Shown: in pieces, positions 36,296-47,400 of the stretch
Layout of the letters: each line of letters opens with the position of its first letter
Position numbering within the stretch: the first letter of the stretch is position 1
Assembly (NCBI RefSeq): GCF_000208745.1
Contig: NC_030854.1
Location: 23,807,118-23,871,117 of the forward strand
Source: Theobroma cacao
Lineage: Eukaryota; Streptophyta; Magnoliopsida; Malvales; Malvaceae
Reading direction: 5' to 3'
Length of the DNA: 64,000 nt
Position numbers and translations under genes: made by a program
Notes under the pieces: generated by a model
The model's input: the letters and a program-made list of their open reading frames with translations, nothing else
The model's database searches: none
Told to the model about the DNA's origin: nothing

Positions 36296-39200
36296 GATAN
36301 TGCCTCCCTCCTCTCTCTCTCTCTCTCTCTCTCTCTCCTCGATATCCCTAACATCCTTTTTTTAATTTTTTGTAGTTTTTTTTGTTTTTTATTGACTTTT
36401 ATTCTTTTCTAAAATTTTTTGTTTTTCTTTTTAAATTTTTAATTCAAAAATTAAAGAATTAGGAAAAAAATCAAAAATGAAAAAGAAAAAAAGACATGAA
36501 ATTTTTAGACATGTGGCATGATCTAAGTAGGTGTTTCTTAACACGTCACTAATTTGACTAATGGAGTTAGTCAAAAGTGCAAACTGATAGACAAAATCAT
36601 AATTCAAGTACTTAATTGCGATTTTTTTTTCTTCAAGTAACAGATTGACAATTTCAATATAATTTAGATATCAAATGTGTAATTAACCTTAAAAAATAAA
36701 AAATATAAAAATAGAAGAGCGAATTCAAATAAATAGAATAAAATTGAAAAAGATATACTAATATACGTAAGCTAACTCTTCTTTTTCTACTTCACATTTC
36801 TCCTATCTTTGATTTTAAGGGCAATCATCACAATTTTAGACATTTTTTTATTTTATTTCAAAACTAATGACAATTCAATCAAAAAAAAATTAAATGAAGA
36901 TATTAAAAAATAACTTGTGCAGAAGTATAAACTATTAAAAAGATGAAAAAATTACATTCTCCGAACTCCATGAAGTCGAGTACTTGTTCAGGAGAGGCAA
37001 CAATCTCTTCGCGTAAGCCAGCAACATATATTCCCCTCTACATTTATGAAGAGAAAATGATTTACTAGTAAGAAAATAGGAAATAAAGCAGAAAAAAATA
37101 CTATTGCAGTTTTAATACCTCTATACTTTCATGAATCTGTAATTTTCGATGCTCAGGGGCTAACAAATCAATTATTTCTTCATTATATATTTCCATATAA
37201 GACATTCGAAGAAGAAACTCTCGATCCACATCCTGAAATTAAAATAAGAAAATAGAAAAATTTGCATGCAGACATAGTGCAAAAATATTTTAAGGAAATT
37301 TCTTTGAACTTAAAAGGTCACAGACTAGTTAGTCAATCATAAATTTGGAGTTTATATTTTTTATTTTACTTGATGATATTTTTCTTGCTTATTTTTTTGT
37401 CCTTGAACAGAACCTTCAACATTTAAATGCATAATAAGAAATTAAGATTTGAAAAGTGTTAAAAAAATCAAACTTTAAGAAATCGTGATTAATAGGTAGC
37501 TTTCCCAAATAATTTATTGCTATCACAAGCCAAAAGATTTAACCACATGAATCAATACAACGCACCAAGCTCAATACTCTGCTAAACCAATGTTAGAATA
37601 CGAAACAAATTACTACATTTGACCAAGCAAAAAAACTACGACAATTACATTTTAATCATCATAGTAATGGCAACTTTTACTTAACCAAACCACCAACTAC
37701 CAACCTTGGGTTGCAAAGAACAGCTAGCTAGGACACAAGACTAAATTGCCAACTTTTTAGGGAAGCCCCCAAAGAGATGAATACATTATAGATCAGTTGC
37801 ACATGGCAATGTATTGAGCTTCAACAACTTTAGACTGGTGAACAAGATAATACATAAAAAATTTCAACTTGGTACAACATTTGAAGTTTTATCTATCACC
37901 TAAAGCAAACCAGATTAAACCATTTCTAGCTAAAAACAGTAAGCAAAATTTCAACATACTTTCTATGCAATTTGATTTTTCACTATTTAGGCCCAAATCA
38001 TCTCTTTGCAACCATCAATTAGAACAAAATACATGACATATATTTGTATACACAGAATATTCCATTTGTTGCATCAGACCAGCATCTGCCAACCACAAAT
38101 ATATTAACTAAAATTTTTGTTAAGAGAATCTTTTCTGCTATGCAACACCTCATTTGAAATTTTGATGTCACTAAGTGTAGGAATTCCAATAGAAAGAAAA
38201 ATCAACTTTTTATCATTTATGTGGCATATTAATCATTGATGTTACCAAATATTAACAAAGCTAAAGGCATATATTTCGCATTCAAGCATGCATTGAACTA
38301 GACTCTACCTCATAAAATGGTTCCCAAGGCACCCTCTACCCTAAGTACACTTCAAAACTCATTGTTTTATGGTTTCCACGAAAAGAAATCCATCTTTGAA
38401 TAGCTCAACCAACTCATTAATCTCTAACTAAAACAATATTACTGAAAAATGTAATAATTAGAACAATGGGGCTAACCAATGCCTCAAACCCTTAACTATC
38501 TTTCTTCTGTAGTTACCTTCAATTGTTTTATATAGCAATTCATCGATATTCTTTAATTTGCAATGTTATTTCTAGAGATTATCCAAATATCTTAAAATTT
38601 TCGAAAATATATAAATAGCACAAGATTTTAAAAGCTAGAAGTGTCAGTATGCCTACCTGTTGTATTATGCCAAATAAATCATGCACAGCAAGAGGAATGA
38701 CCCCAGGTTCAGCAGCCGAACCTCGCATTGTATGGGTCTTTCCACTGTTAGTTTGTCCATAAGCAAAAACTGTACCTGAAATAAAGTAACTAAGGTTGAG
38801 AAGGTATAACAGGCACATATCATCTTGGAAACAAACAAAATGAGCATGCAATGTATAACAGGCTCATTAATTTCAACTAACTAAACCTATTAAATTACAG
38901 GACAAGGAATGAGAAATTTCTTTATTTGTCCTACAATTGGAGAAAAGGCTCTTAGAGAAAAAAAAAATCTAACTAACTGAAAATTCTAATGTAAGTGACT
39001 CCATGTATATCATCTAGAAAAAGCTACTTAACCCCCGGTGGCTCAAGTTAACAAGCTCCAAATAATTAGAATGAGTACTGTTAAGCATGCAACATGGAAT
39101 CAACAAAAATATAAGAAAATAGCAAATGCTAAACTTAACTGATGGAGATAACACCACCGAGGCAACAAATAACAACAATAACAACCAGGGCAACAATTTA

Positions 39201-40269
39201 CTTTGGCTGTGACACCATGTTGGGCATCCAACCTAAAACCGATTGGTAATAGGTGAACATAAGACCATAGCAAATTCTAAATTTAGAGTATATGCAACAA
39301 CACCACTAAAAAAGTACAACAATCTCCACAAAAGTTTGCTTCAGATGCACCAATCCCAAATTAGGAGATCATGAATAGCTCACAGCAAATGAGAGAGATA
39401 CTTGTGTGTTAAACTCAAGCTGCATTTGTTTAATGGAAAGATTCCAACAGCATTTCATTAGAATAGAAGCAATTCCCACTCAGAAAGTGAAAATAGCTAT
39501 CAATTGGCCTGTAAAATACCTCAAAAACTCCATCTCAATCTAAAAGTGAAGTATTCCTCCATTATCAAAATAGCCAAATCGTGTGTTCAAACCAAATTCC
39601 AAGGAAAATCAAAATAGACTTTCTCTATTAGAGTTTGAAAACTAAGAAAGATGAGACAAAAATTGTTTAAAAAAATATATAATAGATGAAAAATGTAAAA
39701 CCCAAATTTTGTTAAAACACATGAAGAAAGTTTCTCTATATTTTTAGTGCTTTCATCTTTTTTTTATTTTTCTTTCAAATTTACTTTTCTCACATCTAAC
39801 ATATATTCAAAGAGAGCCTGTTAGCATATAATAGGGGAAAATTCAGTCCCTAGAAGCATTTCGAAGAAAATGCAAACTTCAAAAACCTACCAAACCTTTT
39901 AAAATGAGCTACATATTGACTCAAATTAAACAAACGCTGAATACAAATTAAATTAAATTAAATGGCACCATTAAATCCACGAACTGCGGCCGCCACAATC
40001 TCTTTGGTACGGGCTTCATAAACCTCTCCGGTCTTACAATCCTCACCAAATATCCGATCTAAATTATTAAAAAAAATTGTCAAACAATAAGCAAAGATGA
40101 ACTTTAAAAAGATGTAGAAATTGATTAATCAGAGAGAGGAACTACCAAATTCGAACTTGGTGGCGTGATTGGGGATGAAAATGGAATTGGCAGAGATTCT
40201 CCAAGGGCTTGTCTTCGCATCCTCCGGAGATAGCGGCCTTGTTCGAACGGCCACGTTAATTCTCTCCAT
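15612..40269 (-). CDS. KIN7O: CENP-E-like kinesin, plant KIN-7O type (33 coding exons, 1318 aa)
   Basis: Microtubule motor resembling CENP-E, expected to act on the mitotic spindle, kinetochores or phragmoplast. Exons on the minus strand, in order: 40146-40269, 39969-40058, 38657-38775, 37119-37232, 36956-37037, 32742-32809, 32588-32668, 32293-32438, 32092-32194, 31403-31483, 31125-31193, 30979-31038, 30733-30894, 29344-29400, 27739-27981, 27602-27667, 27321-27512, 27085-27189, 26049-26135, 25717-25863, 25436-25549, 25226-25312, 24921-25124, 24664-24840, 23900-24106, 23684-23773, 23436-23576, 19889-19986, 17000-17078, 16760-16903, 16561-16680, 16395-16466, 15612-15839. All borders are GT..AG and the frame stays open. 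The motor spans residues 1 to about 335: P-loop GQTNSGKT (78-85), switch I SSRSH (190-194), switch [10 protein letters not shown] (228-235). The neck follows ([20 protein letters not shown]), then coiled coil to the end. The ATG at 40269 matches the family start MERI. A minus-strand AATAAA at 15339-15344 may serve polyadenylation. Confidence 0.93.
17331..17876. repeat. Tandem duplication in a kinesin intron (330-bp unit, second copy shortened)
   Basis: The unit 17331-17660 starts CAAGAACTCTACCATAAATC and ends with AGGAAATATACCTC. The second copy 17661-17876 starts and ends the same way with a few substitutions, and lacks roughly 110 bp of the middle. It lies in the intron between exons 28 and 29 and does not touch coding sequence. 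Confidence 0.85.
18257..18424. mobile_element. Small MITE in a kinesin intron (family member 1)
   Basis: A 168-bp segment bounded by GTTATTCAGACTCAGG and GAGTCTGAGTAAC, which are imperfect terminal inverted repeats. It contains CCATACCCATGTCTGTTGGA and CAAGAAAATGAAGAGTCTGA, both matched by the related copy in the HAD gene intron at 46433-46588. No coding capacity. Target duplication not clear. Confidence 0.65.
20550..21478. mobile_element. Long-TIR non-autonomous element in a kinesin intron
   Basis: Left arm (about 20550-20700: TCTAAATTTGGTCCCTCTAC, then GTCCCTTTACCCC, then GAACAATTGATAATGGTATT) and the reverse complement of the right arm (about 21330-21478: TTTCAACTTTGGTCC, GCCCCTTTACTCC, GGACAATTGGTAATGGTGTT) match in order over roughly 150-170 bp. 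Long imperfect inverted arms suggest a Mutator-like or related non-autonomous element. Its centre holds a GA-rich, GACAGA-type tract (20868-20960). Short frames here (20787-21144) follow the repeat and are not genes. Borders are approximate. Confidence 0.6.
28921..29180. repeat. Imperfect direct repeat in a kinesin intron
   Basis: Two copies of about 85-90 bp (about 28927-29011 and 29095-29180) share CATCAATTTC, then CACAAAATATTTCATGCT, then AAAGGAAT(T/C)CTACATCAT, spaced about 170 bp. Looks like a local tandem duplication with drift, inside the intron between exons 14 and 15. Confidence 0.6.
33337..36213 (+). mobile_element. Truncated Ty3-type retrotransposon nested in kinesin intron
   Basis: 5' LTR about 33337-33913 (TGTAATGAGCC to TTCGTGACA), primer-binding site TGGTATTAGAGC at 33916-33927, internal coding 34176-36113, and only the last 100 bp or so of the 3' LTR (36114-36213, ending TTCGTGACA). 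The 5-bp flanks CTTGA (33332-33336) and CTCGA (36214-36218) match 4 of 5 and are a plausible target duplication. It lies antisense to the kinesin gene, inside intron 5. Confidence 0.75.
34176..36113 (+). pseudogene. Ty3-type gag-protease-reverse transcriptase remnant
   Basis: 34176-34451 resembles Ty3 gag ([36 protein letters not shown]). 34460-34930 continues gag in broken frames with an S/P/R-rich tail. 35035-35313 holds a protease-like site reading [11 protein letters not shown], where the usual D-T/S-G triad has Arg in place of Gly. 35329-35751 is the rest of protease and the linker ([16 protein letters not shown]). 35896-36100 is the start of reverse transcriptase ([37 protein letters not shown]). 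The YxDD part, RNase H and integrase are gone, and the frame runs straight into the LTR remnant. Stops near 34450, 35313 and 35750 show it is inactive. Confidence 0.75.
36264..36337. repeat. Interrupted (CT)n microsatellite with one ambiguous base
   Basis: Two CT runs (about 36264-36292 and 36311-36337), each followed by CCTCGATA, are separated by a short spacer with an N at 36300. The near-identical spacing suggests a local duplication or a small assembly problem. Confidence 0.8.
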
Positions 40270-40358
40270 TTCGTCCAATTTCAAGTTCTCAGCGTCAGAG
40301 AGAAAAGGTATTGCTGGTAACAAGTTTGAAAATACCCTATTTTGGACTTCGCTTTATG

Positions 40359-40367
40359 TTTCCCGCC
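40359..40367 (+). promoter_or_regulatory. E2F-type site upstream of the kinesin
   Basis: TTTCCCGCC (minus strand GGCGGGAAA) fits the E2F consensus WTTSSCSS and lies about 90 bp upstream of the kinesin ATG, in the likely 5' untranslated region or core promoter. E2F sites drive S-phase and cell-cycle genes in plants, which suits a mitotic kinesin. In addition, TCGAACGGCCA at 40243-40253 (inside the first exon) matches 10 of 11 positions of the mitosis-specific MSA element. Function is inferred, not shown. Confidence 0.55.
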
Positions 40368-40439
40368 TGTGGATTTTGCCCCCAAGCGTGGGGACTTGGG
40401 AGTGATAGTCGAAATTACCAGAATGGCTCAAGGGAACTC

Positions 40440-41074
40440 GGGTAACACTTTTTTTAATTGTATAATATTTAAAAAATTATTAACTATTTAGAAAATTTAA
40501 ATAAATTTTAATTTTATTATCGTATTCAATTAAATTTTTATATTTTATTTTAATTTAAATAAATTTTTATATTTAATTATAGACTAACTGTTGTTAGTCA
40601 AAATAATAAAGCATGATAATATGATTGTAATATTTTTCACATTTCACGTTAATATTATATTAGTATCACATGATTATCAAATGATTAATAATAATTATAA
40701 TAGTTTATTTAATTCAAAATAAATATAAAAATTAAATTGAACATAATTAAAAAATAAAAGTTCATTTAAATTTTTTTAAATAATTTAAGAGCTTCTTTCA
40801 AGTATTGTGTTTTTTTTAACAAATGTTGAAAAAAAATTCAAAAATAATAAAAATAAGGTTTATATATGATGTATTAACAATGTATTCACCAAATGTTGCT
40901 ACCTTATTAATGAGGTAGAATTAAAAATTTATTCAGTAGTGAAATTTTTAAATTTTACAAGCTTGTTTTATTTACATAAATATTTTATTGTATTCACCAA
41001 CACCAAGTGCACAAAAGAGAGTGTGCATTGCCTTGGTGTTAAGTTGAGTCATCTTGATGTTGCTTGCATCCCAT
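40440..41074. other. AT-rich intergenic sequence upstream of the kinesin
   Basis: Very AT-rich with T and A tracts. No coding or repeat signal was found apart from short low-complexity runs. The distal part of the kinesin promoter would lie here. Confidence 0.5.
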
Positions 41075-41359
41075 TTATTTTCCTTCTTGATTACTCATGT
41101 ACCTTTTTTTTATCATCATCGATTTATAAAGACCATTTACAACCATCCTCCAAACTTCATAATCATTTACTTGGATAAAAAGCTTCATTCTATTCTTCCA
41201 ATAAGAATAGTTTTCTCCAAGAAACAAGTTAAAAGCAAGAATTTTTCTCATTCTTCTTAGTTTTTCAAAGCCATCAAATGTGATCTTAAATCCATTTGAG
41301 TTGTCATTCCTATTATTTGTAATTATCTTTGATATGTCTATTTGCAAACTTGTATTCAC
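41075..41359 (-). pseudogene. Ty1/copia gag N-terminal fragment
   Basis: A 94-codon minus-strand frame contains FLGENYSYWKNRMKLFIQ followed by NDYEVWRMVVNG, typical of the start of copia gag proteins (the DUF4219/UBN2-like region). No zinc knuckle or pol follows. The frame continues neither side, so it is an isolated fragment. Confidence 0.65.
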
Positions 41360-41399
41360 GAAGCAATATTCACCTATTAGAAGTTTTTTTATTTGTATC

Positions 41400-41792
41400 T
41401 CAAATACTCAAATCCTTGAGAGATAAAGAGGTTATACGTTAACCTTTAAACGAAGCCTTAAAAAATAGAAAAGTTATATCTTAACTTCAAAAGGTATTTG
41501 TATTGATTGAAATTCAGTAGTGAATTCAACTCTTTATTAACAAGATAAGGGAGAGAACGTAGGCACCAAGACGATGGTCAAACCTCAATAAATCGAGTTT
41601 GCAATTCACTCCACGCTTCACTATTTATCTTTGTTGCATTTACTTTCAATTAAATATTTTTTGAATTTATAATCATCCTAAATTAGGTATATTTATTTTG
41701 AAAGTTTATTTTTTGAAAAAGATTTTTGAAAATTCAATGCACTCCCTTATTAGATTATTCATTCTAATTAAGTTAACAATTGGTATCAGAGT
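41400..41792 (+). mobile_element. Probable LTR end plus tRNA-Met primer-binding site (copia-like)
   Basis: TTAACA at 41773-41778 is followed after 2 bp by TGGTATCAGAGT at 41781-41792, close to the plant tRNA-Met primer site TGGTATCAGAGC. This marks the 3' border of an LTR reading to the right. The sequence before it (GAGAGATAAAGAGG, GTAGGCACCAAGACGATGG) has the look of a copia LTR, but its left border is not visible. The gag fragment at 41075-41359 points the opposite way, so the two are probably rearranged parts. Confidence 0.5.
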
Positions 41793-41929
41793 TTAAACTC
41801 TATTTTTGTAGATTTTACTACCTTAAATTGATCCTACTAGCTCAAGAAATCATGTTCCAAAACGATATCAAAGAAGAACATGAAGTATGCCTCATTGCCA
41901 TGGACTTGGTGGTGACCACTCTCGAAGAA

Positions 41930-44480
41930 TGATAATCAATAATAAGGTTAAATTAAATTTATTTATTTTAAATGATAATGTTGTACTTTATTAAATTACT
42001 ATATTAGTGCATATTTATTGATACTAATTATATATTCACTATTATTATTATCATTTACATAAAAATTTAATAAAGAAAGTATACTAATTAGTGATACTAT
42101 AGTAGTAATATACTAAAACTAAAAAAAAAACTACATTTAACTTATTTGCTCTCTTTGCAAAACCCTTTTCTAGTGGGTTTTATATGAAAATAATAATTTT
42201 TATGTGTTATTTCTAATTATCTAGGGTAAACTCCACATAGATCCCTTGTGGCATGATTTTTTCTCACATAGCACCTTGAGGTATTTTCTTTAATATAAAA
42301 CCTTGCATTTTACTTATTTCCCCAAAAATAGTAAAAGTATTAAATTGTCAGTTTATTTTTTATACAAATACAATAACAACCTTTGTTTTATATATAAAAA
42401 AAAACCTTTGTGTTTTAATCTTTTTGGTTTTTTTCTATTTTTTAAGTAAAAAAATTTAACGTTTGCTTGAGTTTCTTTATTTTTTAACTTTTCCCACCCT
42501 TTTTCTCTTCACTTTCTATATTGTCCAAACAAAAAACATACAGAAAAATTCCAGCCAGATTTTATTAAAAAAATAATAAAAAAAGCACTGAACTTGGATT
42601 ACCATGGTAAGGGCAGATCTAAAGCTGAATTTATTATTAGCATATTTAATGAAGAAAAATTCTAATCAGATTCTGACCATTTATCATCCTGTGCCAACAT
42701 CTTGGCGTTAGATGCAGAACCTCTTCAATCTTGAAGAGGCGTGAAAGCTTTTCGATGAATGACTTTAATTGCAAAGGGACTACTATTCATTTGGGCATTA
42801 AAATACACTTCCTAGTCGCAATCTGCTGCTCTGGACAAATAACTCGCTTAGGCATTAAGATACAATTTGTTATAGTGATCTGTTGCTCTCGACAACGATT
42901 GTACAGAAACACGAAAGACTAGACTCATTGTGCTACAAATATGGAAGCAGTTCACATACCCAACATACTTGGAAGTCTTCTTTAAGCCTGCTGGCTTTGG
43001 ACAAGTGGAATATTTGGTTATTGAAGTCTGAATGGCAAGGCCAAATATAGACGCAGCTAAAAATTTTGACGAAAGTGATGGCCAACATCCATTTTCTTAA
43101 AGAAATTCATTTTGATGATTCTCTGTTTAGGATCAAGCCTTAATTTTTTTTAATTAAATAAATAAATAAATTAGAACACAAAGGAAGTTATTGCTTTTTT
43201 ATAAAAAATTAATTAATAATTTAACACCATTATTATTTTCAGGAAAAGAAATAAAACACAAAGTTTTATAAGAAAACAAAAATAATCTCAACGTGCTCTA
43301 TGGAAAAGGATCATACCGCAAGAGGTTTGCATGGAATTTACCCAATTATTTATAACATAAATCATACTTATCGAGATAAAATATGAATTTAATAAAAAAA
43401 AATAAGTCTTAACTTTTTAGGTTAATCTATCAATTAAGAAAAATCTTTCTATATTTGCAGTCACCCAGCATCCTTAATTGGACATAAAAATTATTGAAAC
43501 TCAGCAGCTATGTAAATTTTACAATTATTTAAAGTCTTTTTTATTTAATGGAATAAAGAACCTAATTTTTTATATGAGTAAAATTAAATCTTATTAAAAA
43601 TAATTTATTTTAATAAAGAGTTCACGGTTAACAAGAAATAGAAAAAATTAATCAGTATTTAATTTATTAAAAAGATTATCAATTAAGGACAAGTTTATTT
43701 TAAGAGTGGTTTCAATGCTAATAAGAAAATAAATAAAATTACTAGTCAATATTTTAATTTAATAAAAAATGATTAATTAAGGACAAAACAGTTAACTTAA
43801 TAAATTGTTAAGAGTATAAATATCATTTATTATTTTCTAATGCACTTTTAAAGTAGTTTTTTTTTTATAGTAAACTAAAGATGAATGATAAAGATAAACT
43901 CAGATGATGCTTTTAGCGAGAACTGAGAAATTGCCGGTGCTAAAGTTGCGTGTCGTGAAGACAGACGCAGTCTGCGGCCGTGAGGTCTTTGCACGTCGGA
44001 TTAGCTGCTGAATCATTTGCTCTCGGTTTTTTCTGGATCACATTCAGCGCAATTAATAGCGTTAATGGATGACTAAAATTGCACAGCCCTTCCCTTGGGA
44101 TGTATAACTTCCCATTTCACATATTCTTTTGTATCCGGTGGATCCCTGAAAACCGGATTTCTTTCCCCTCCTGGTGAGGAAAACAAACGAACAAAACGCA
44201 CTATCTTTTGCAGGAATATATTTAAGGTTAGATGATGAATAACCAACAGGACTTTGAAGTAAAAGTTTTCAACTATTTGCAAAACCAGAAAAGATAAACT
44301 GTCTGTAATGCTCACATCATGTATAGCCTAACATCTCTCTTTTACACACTACAACAGACTATGTACAAAACCTCCAAGAACAAGCTAGAAGAACCTGCCC
44401 GTATGAAACAACGTCCAAGTTGTAACATAAAGGACGATCCTCTGGAACTATGTCCATGTTGTAACATAAAGGGCGATCCT
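41930..44480. other. Intergenic DNA between kinesin and HAD gene, no gene recognised
   Basis: Mostly AT-rich. A less AT-rich patch at 42700-43080 has an imperfect direct duplication: GGCATTAAAATACACTTCC to TGCTGCTCTGGACAA (42793-42838) and GGCATTAAGATACAATTTG to TGTTGCTCTCGACAA (42850-42896). A second patch at 43910-44060 is also GC-richer. The open frame at 42731-42922 follows the duplication and has no recognised product. Confidence 0.45.
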
Positions 44481-47400
44481 CTAGACCTGGACTCCTATCC
44501 TTCGAGCAACCTGCATCAGCAGAACTGGTGGGTCATGTAAACTTTCAAGGTACTCAGACCAAATCAGATTCTGAAAAGGGAATTTGGGGGGGGGGGGGGG
44601 GGGGGGGAGTTATAATTCAATAACTATATTCTGGATTGAAATACCAAGGTGAACAGGTTAACATAGAATGACAAAGGCTATTAAAGCAGAAATCAAGGAA
44701 AGATGCAAACATAAATTTTTTCTTAGAAGGATCTATGGACATCATTCAATAATCCTTTTCCTTTTCTTTTAGTGAAACATCACTAAATAATCTTAATATG
44801 GAGAACAGAATTTCAATCAACTTTCATCTCCCACACATAGTTTCTTCCTTAGCCCTTACCCTCTACTTTGACCTTTTTCAAATTAAAAATATTTAGAGCA
44901 TACCTCTTTAAATGAGTAAACATCACTTCCCCAGAGCCAAGCATCACAACCTGCATCTCTGGCACCCCATATATCATTCCTACGGTCATCCCCTACATGT
45001 ACAGCATCCTCAGGCTTTATGCCCAACAGCTCACAGGCTTTTAGAAATATTGTTGGATTTGGCTTCTCTGCTTCAACCTGGAGGAGATGAGAGGAAGTTA
45101 GATAAAGAGAGAAGAAAGTTGTTACCAAGAAAATTGGCAACTTATAAATACAACTTTTGCTCATTAATATTAGCATCACAATTGCAAAGAAAATTAGATA
45201 AACATAAAACATCTTTCCATCTGGAATGATTCTAATATTAAAATCTTCTAATGTCACAACTCACATTTTACTTTCCTCAGATTAATGTGACAACTCACAG
45301 ATATATCAAAAGAACTGAATGGAAATTTGACTTTTTTTTATTTGAAATATTGAGTCAATTAAACGAATGGATATATGATAAATGATAATAGATACAAGGT
45401 TCCAGATTTCAACAGTCCTGAAAACAAATGAAGATTAAGATATTGAAGAGGAAATGGTATTAGTAAACCAATGTTTCAATGGTGCATGGGTAAATGTTTG
45501 ACTTTACACACACACACACACACACACATAGAGAGAGAGAGAGAGATTACTTCAGCTGACACTGCCACAGCGTCGAACCAATGATCACAATTCAGCGCCC
45601 TCAAGACAGGTCTTAACCGAGTGTCAAAATTTGACACAACAGCCACTTTTACACCAGCTTTTCTAAGAGCCTTAAATACTTTCTCAGCCTCAGGATCACA
45701 GAGATGCCAAGCCTTTAGAAAATCAATGGGTAAATATTCATAGACCTAAATACTCAAAAAAAAGAGGAGGTAAATACTAACAAACCTACCTTGTCAGTGG
45801 TATAGTAGTTATAAAGTTCTTCAAAGTACTGAGAATCTGAACAGCCAGTGGAAGAACTGACTATATATTGCCAGAAGGGTCTCCCATCATTCACATATCT
45901 GCAATAAAGCAAAAAAAACAAGATCAAATTAGCAATCAGGAGGAAAGTAAATCCTTCATAGCTGTAAGCTGGTAAACTTTAAAACTAATAAATCCTTCAG
46001 GGCTATGGCATAAGAAACCAAAAGCATGAATCCCTCTTAGGTTGAAATGACTCTGAACTATTGGAATTACTGGAACATAAAAAGAAAGCAAGAAGAGAAA
46101 ATGAAAAACAACATAAAAGTTAACAGCTTGCAGCAAGATGGATGATTAGAAACCAAATTAATTCATTCTCCCAGCTTACAATAGATCGAGAAAAAGGCAG
46201 TTTGCCCTTTCAATACACTAGTAAAATCAACTAAACAAAAACAAGTATCTAAAGAAGCTTTATTGAGTAAATGTTAAAATGGAACACTTAGAATTAAGAA
46301 ACAATGAATACTAGAAATGCATAAAAGCTCAGATACAATAAAAAAATAACTCAAAGCCACTGGCATACATCTGATCAAATTAATAATTTCCAAACAAAAA
46401 GGGTTATTTCAGCATTGAATGTTGACTGCTGTGTTACTCGGACTCAGGAGGTCAGTGTTGGAGATACGAGTATGTTTAATTTTTTGTAAGTTTTCCCTTA
46501 TATTTGGAGGGTTGGACCTCCATTCCCATGTCCGTCAAATATGTGTCAGATACAAGTTCTGCAAGGAAAATGAAGATTTGGAGAAACATAGGTTTGCTGC
46601 ATTTAAGAGCTCAAAAAACTTTTGCCATAATGTTAGTGATATGAGGATACTCAAATATTACAGTTGAGATATTATTGAATGTTTATGCACCATGGCTGAG
46701 CAGAGTCATCTATCAATGGCACTCACAAGTATAAAAAGCTTGATCACAGACCACCAATTTTATTATAATATAAAAGTTTCCTTCATTAGCAAAATATTAT
46801 ACCTAGATTTGATTTTCCATTTGCAGTTTATAACCAAGTCATGCCAAGATCCTATGACTGTGGTCAATTGATTAAATGTTGGATAAGGAAATATAGGAAG
46901 AGAATTTATAGAATCTGATATCACTTATGAGCAAAAACCACATTTTACAGCTTTCAATTATTTATCAATGTCATGCAAAAACACACTTAAAAAGGTGTTG
47001 ATCCCATGCTACCATTACCTTCATTAGAATACAAAGTTTTGTTCATTAAAAAATTGTTCCACTCAAATTTCATTTTCAATTTTCGATTTATGACCAAGTG
47101 TGGTGTAATATCCCATGACCAAATCCATTGATACATCCTAGATGAAGAAAAACCTAGGAAGAATTTACAAAATTTTGATTTCAAATATGATGCAACATGG
47201 AAAGCACCGCGTTTTAAAGCTGTGAATCATTTGTACATGTCTCAAGTACTACAACCTTCGCCTTTATTACAGTAGAAATATTTCCTTCTTTACTGAATTG
47301 TTCCACCCAGATTTCATGTTCCGTTTATAGTACCGAGTCATGTGAAAGATTCCATGATGAAACTCATTAATTACATATAGTTAACGGTAAGTGTAAGATG

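Larger units (their letters stand above)
32833..36690. mobile_element. Long-TIR element in kinesin intron 5, carrying a nested retrotransposon
   Basis: The left end AAGGTTAATTACACATTTGG and the right end (reverse complement AAGGTTAATTACACATTTGA) begin inverted arms of about 170-200 bp (32833-33010 and 36500-36690) that stay alignable through TGAAATTGTCAAT, AAGTACTTGAA/AAGCACTCGAA and GACTAACTCCATTAGTCAAA/CTAACAGAGTTAGTCAAA. The centre was split by the Ty3-type element at 33337-36213. The ends and arm length suggest a Mutator-like or similar non-autonomous element. The flanks are A-rich, so a target duplication cannot be called. Confidence 0.7.

Noticed and set aside
44073..44315. Minus-strand frame at 44073-44315 as the last exon of the HAD gene
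   Set aside because: The 30-nt exon at 44481-44510 has a clean acceptor, keeps the frame and gives a family-like C-terminus; the other frame lacks similarity.
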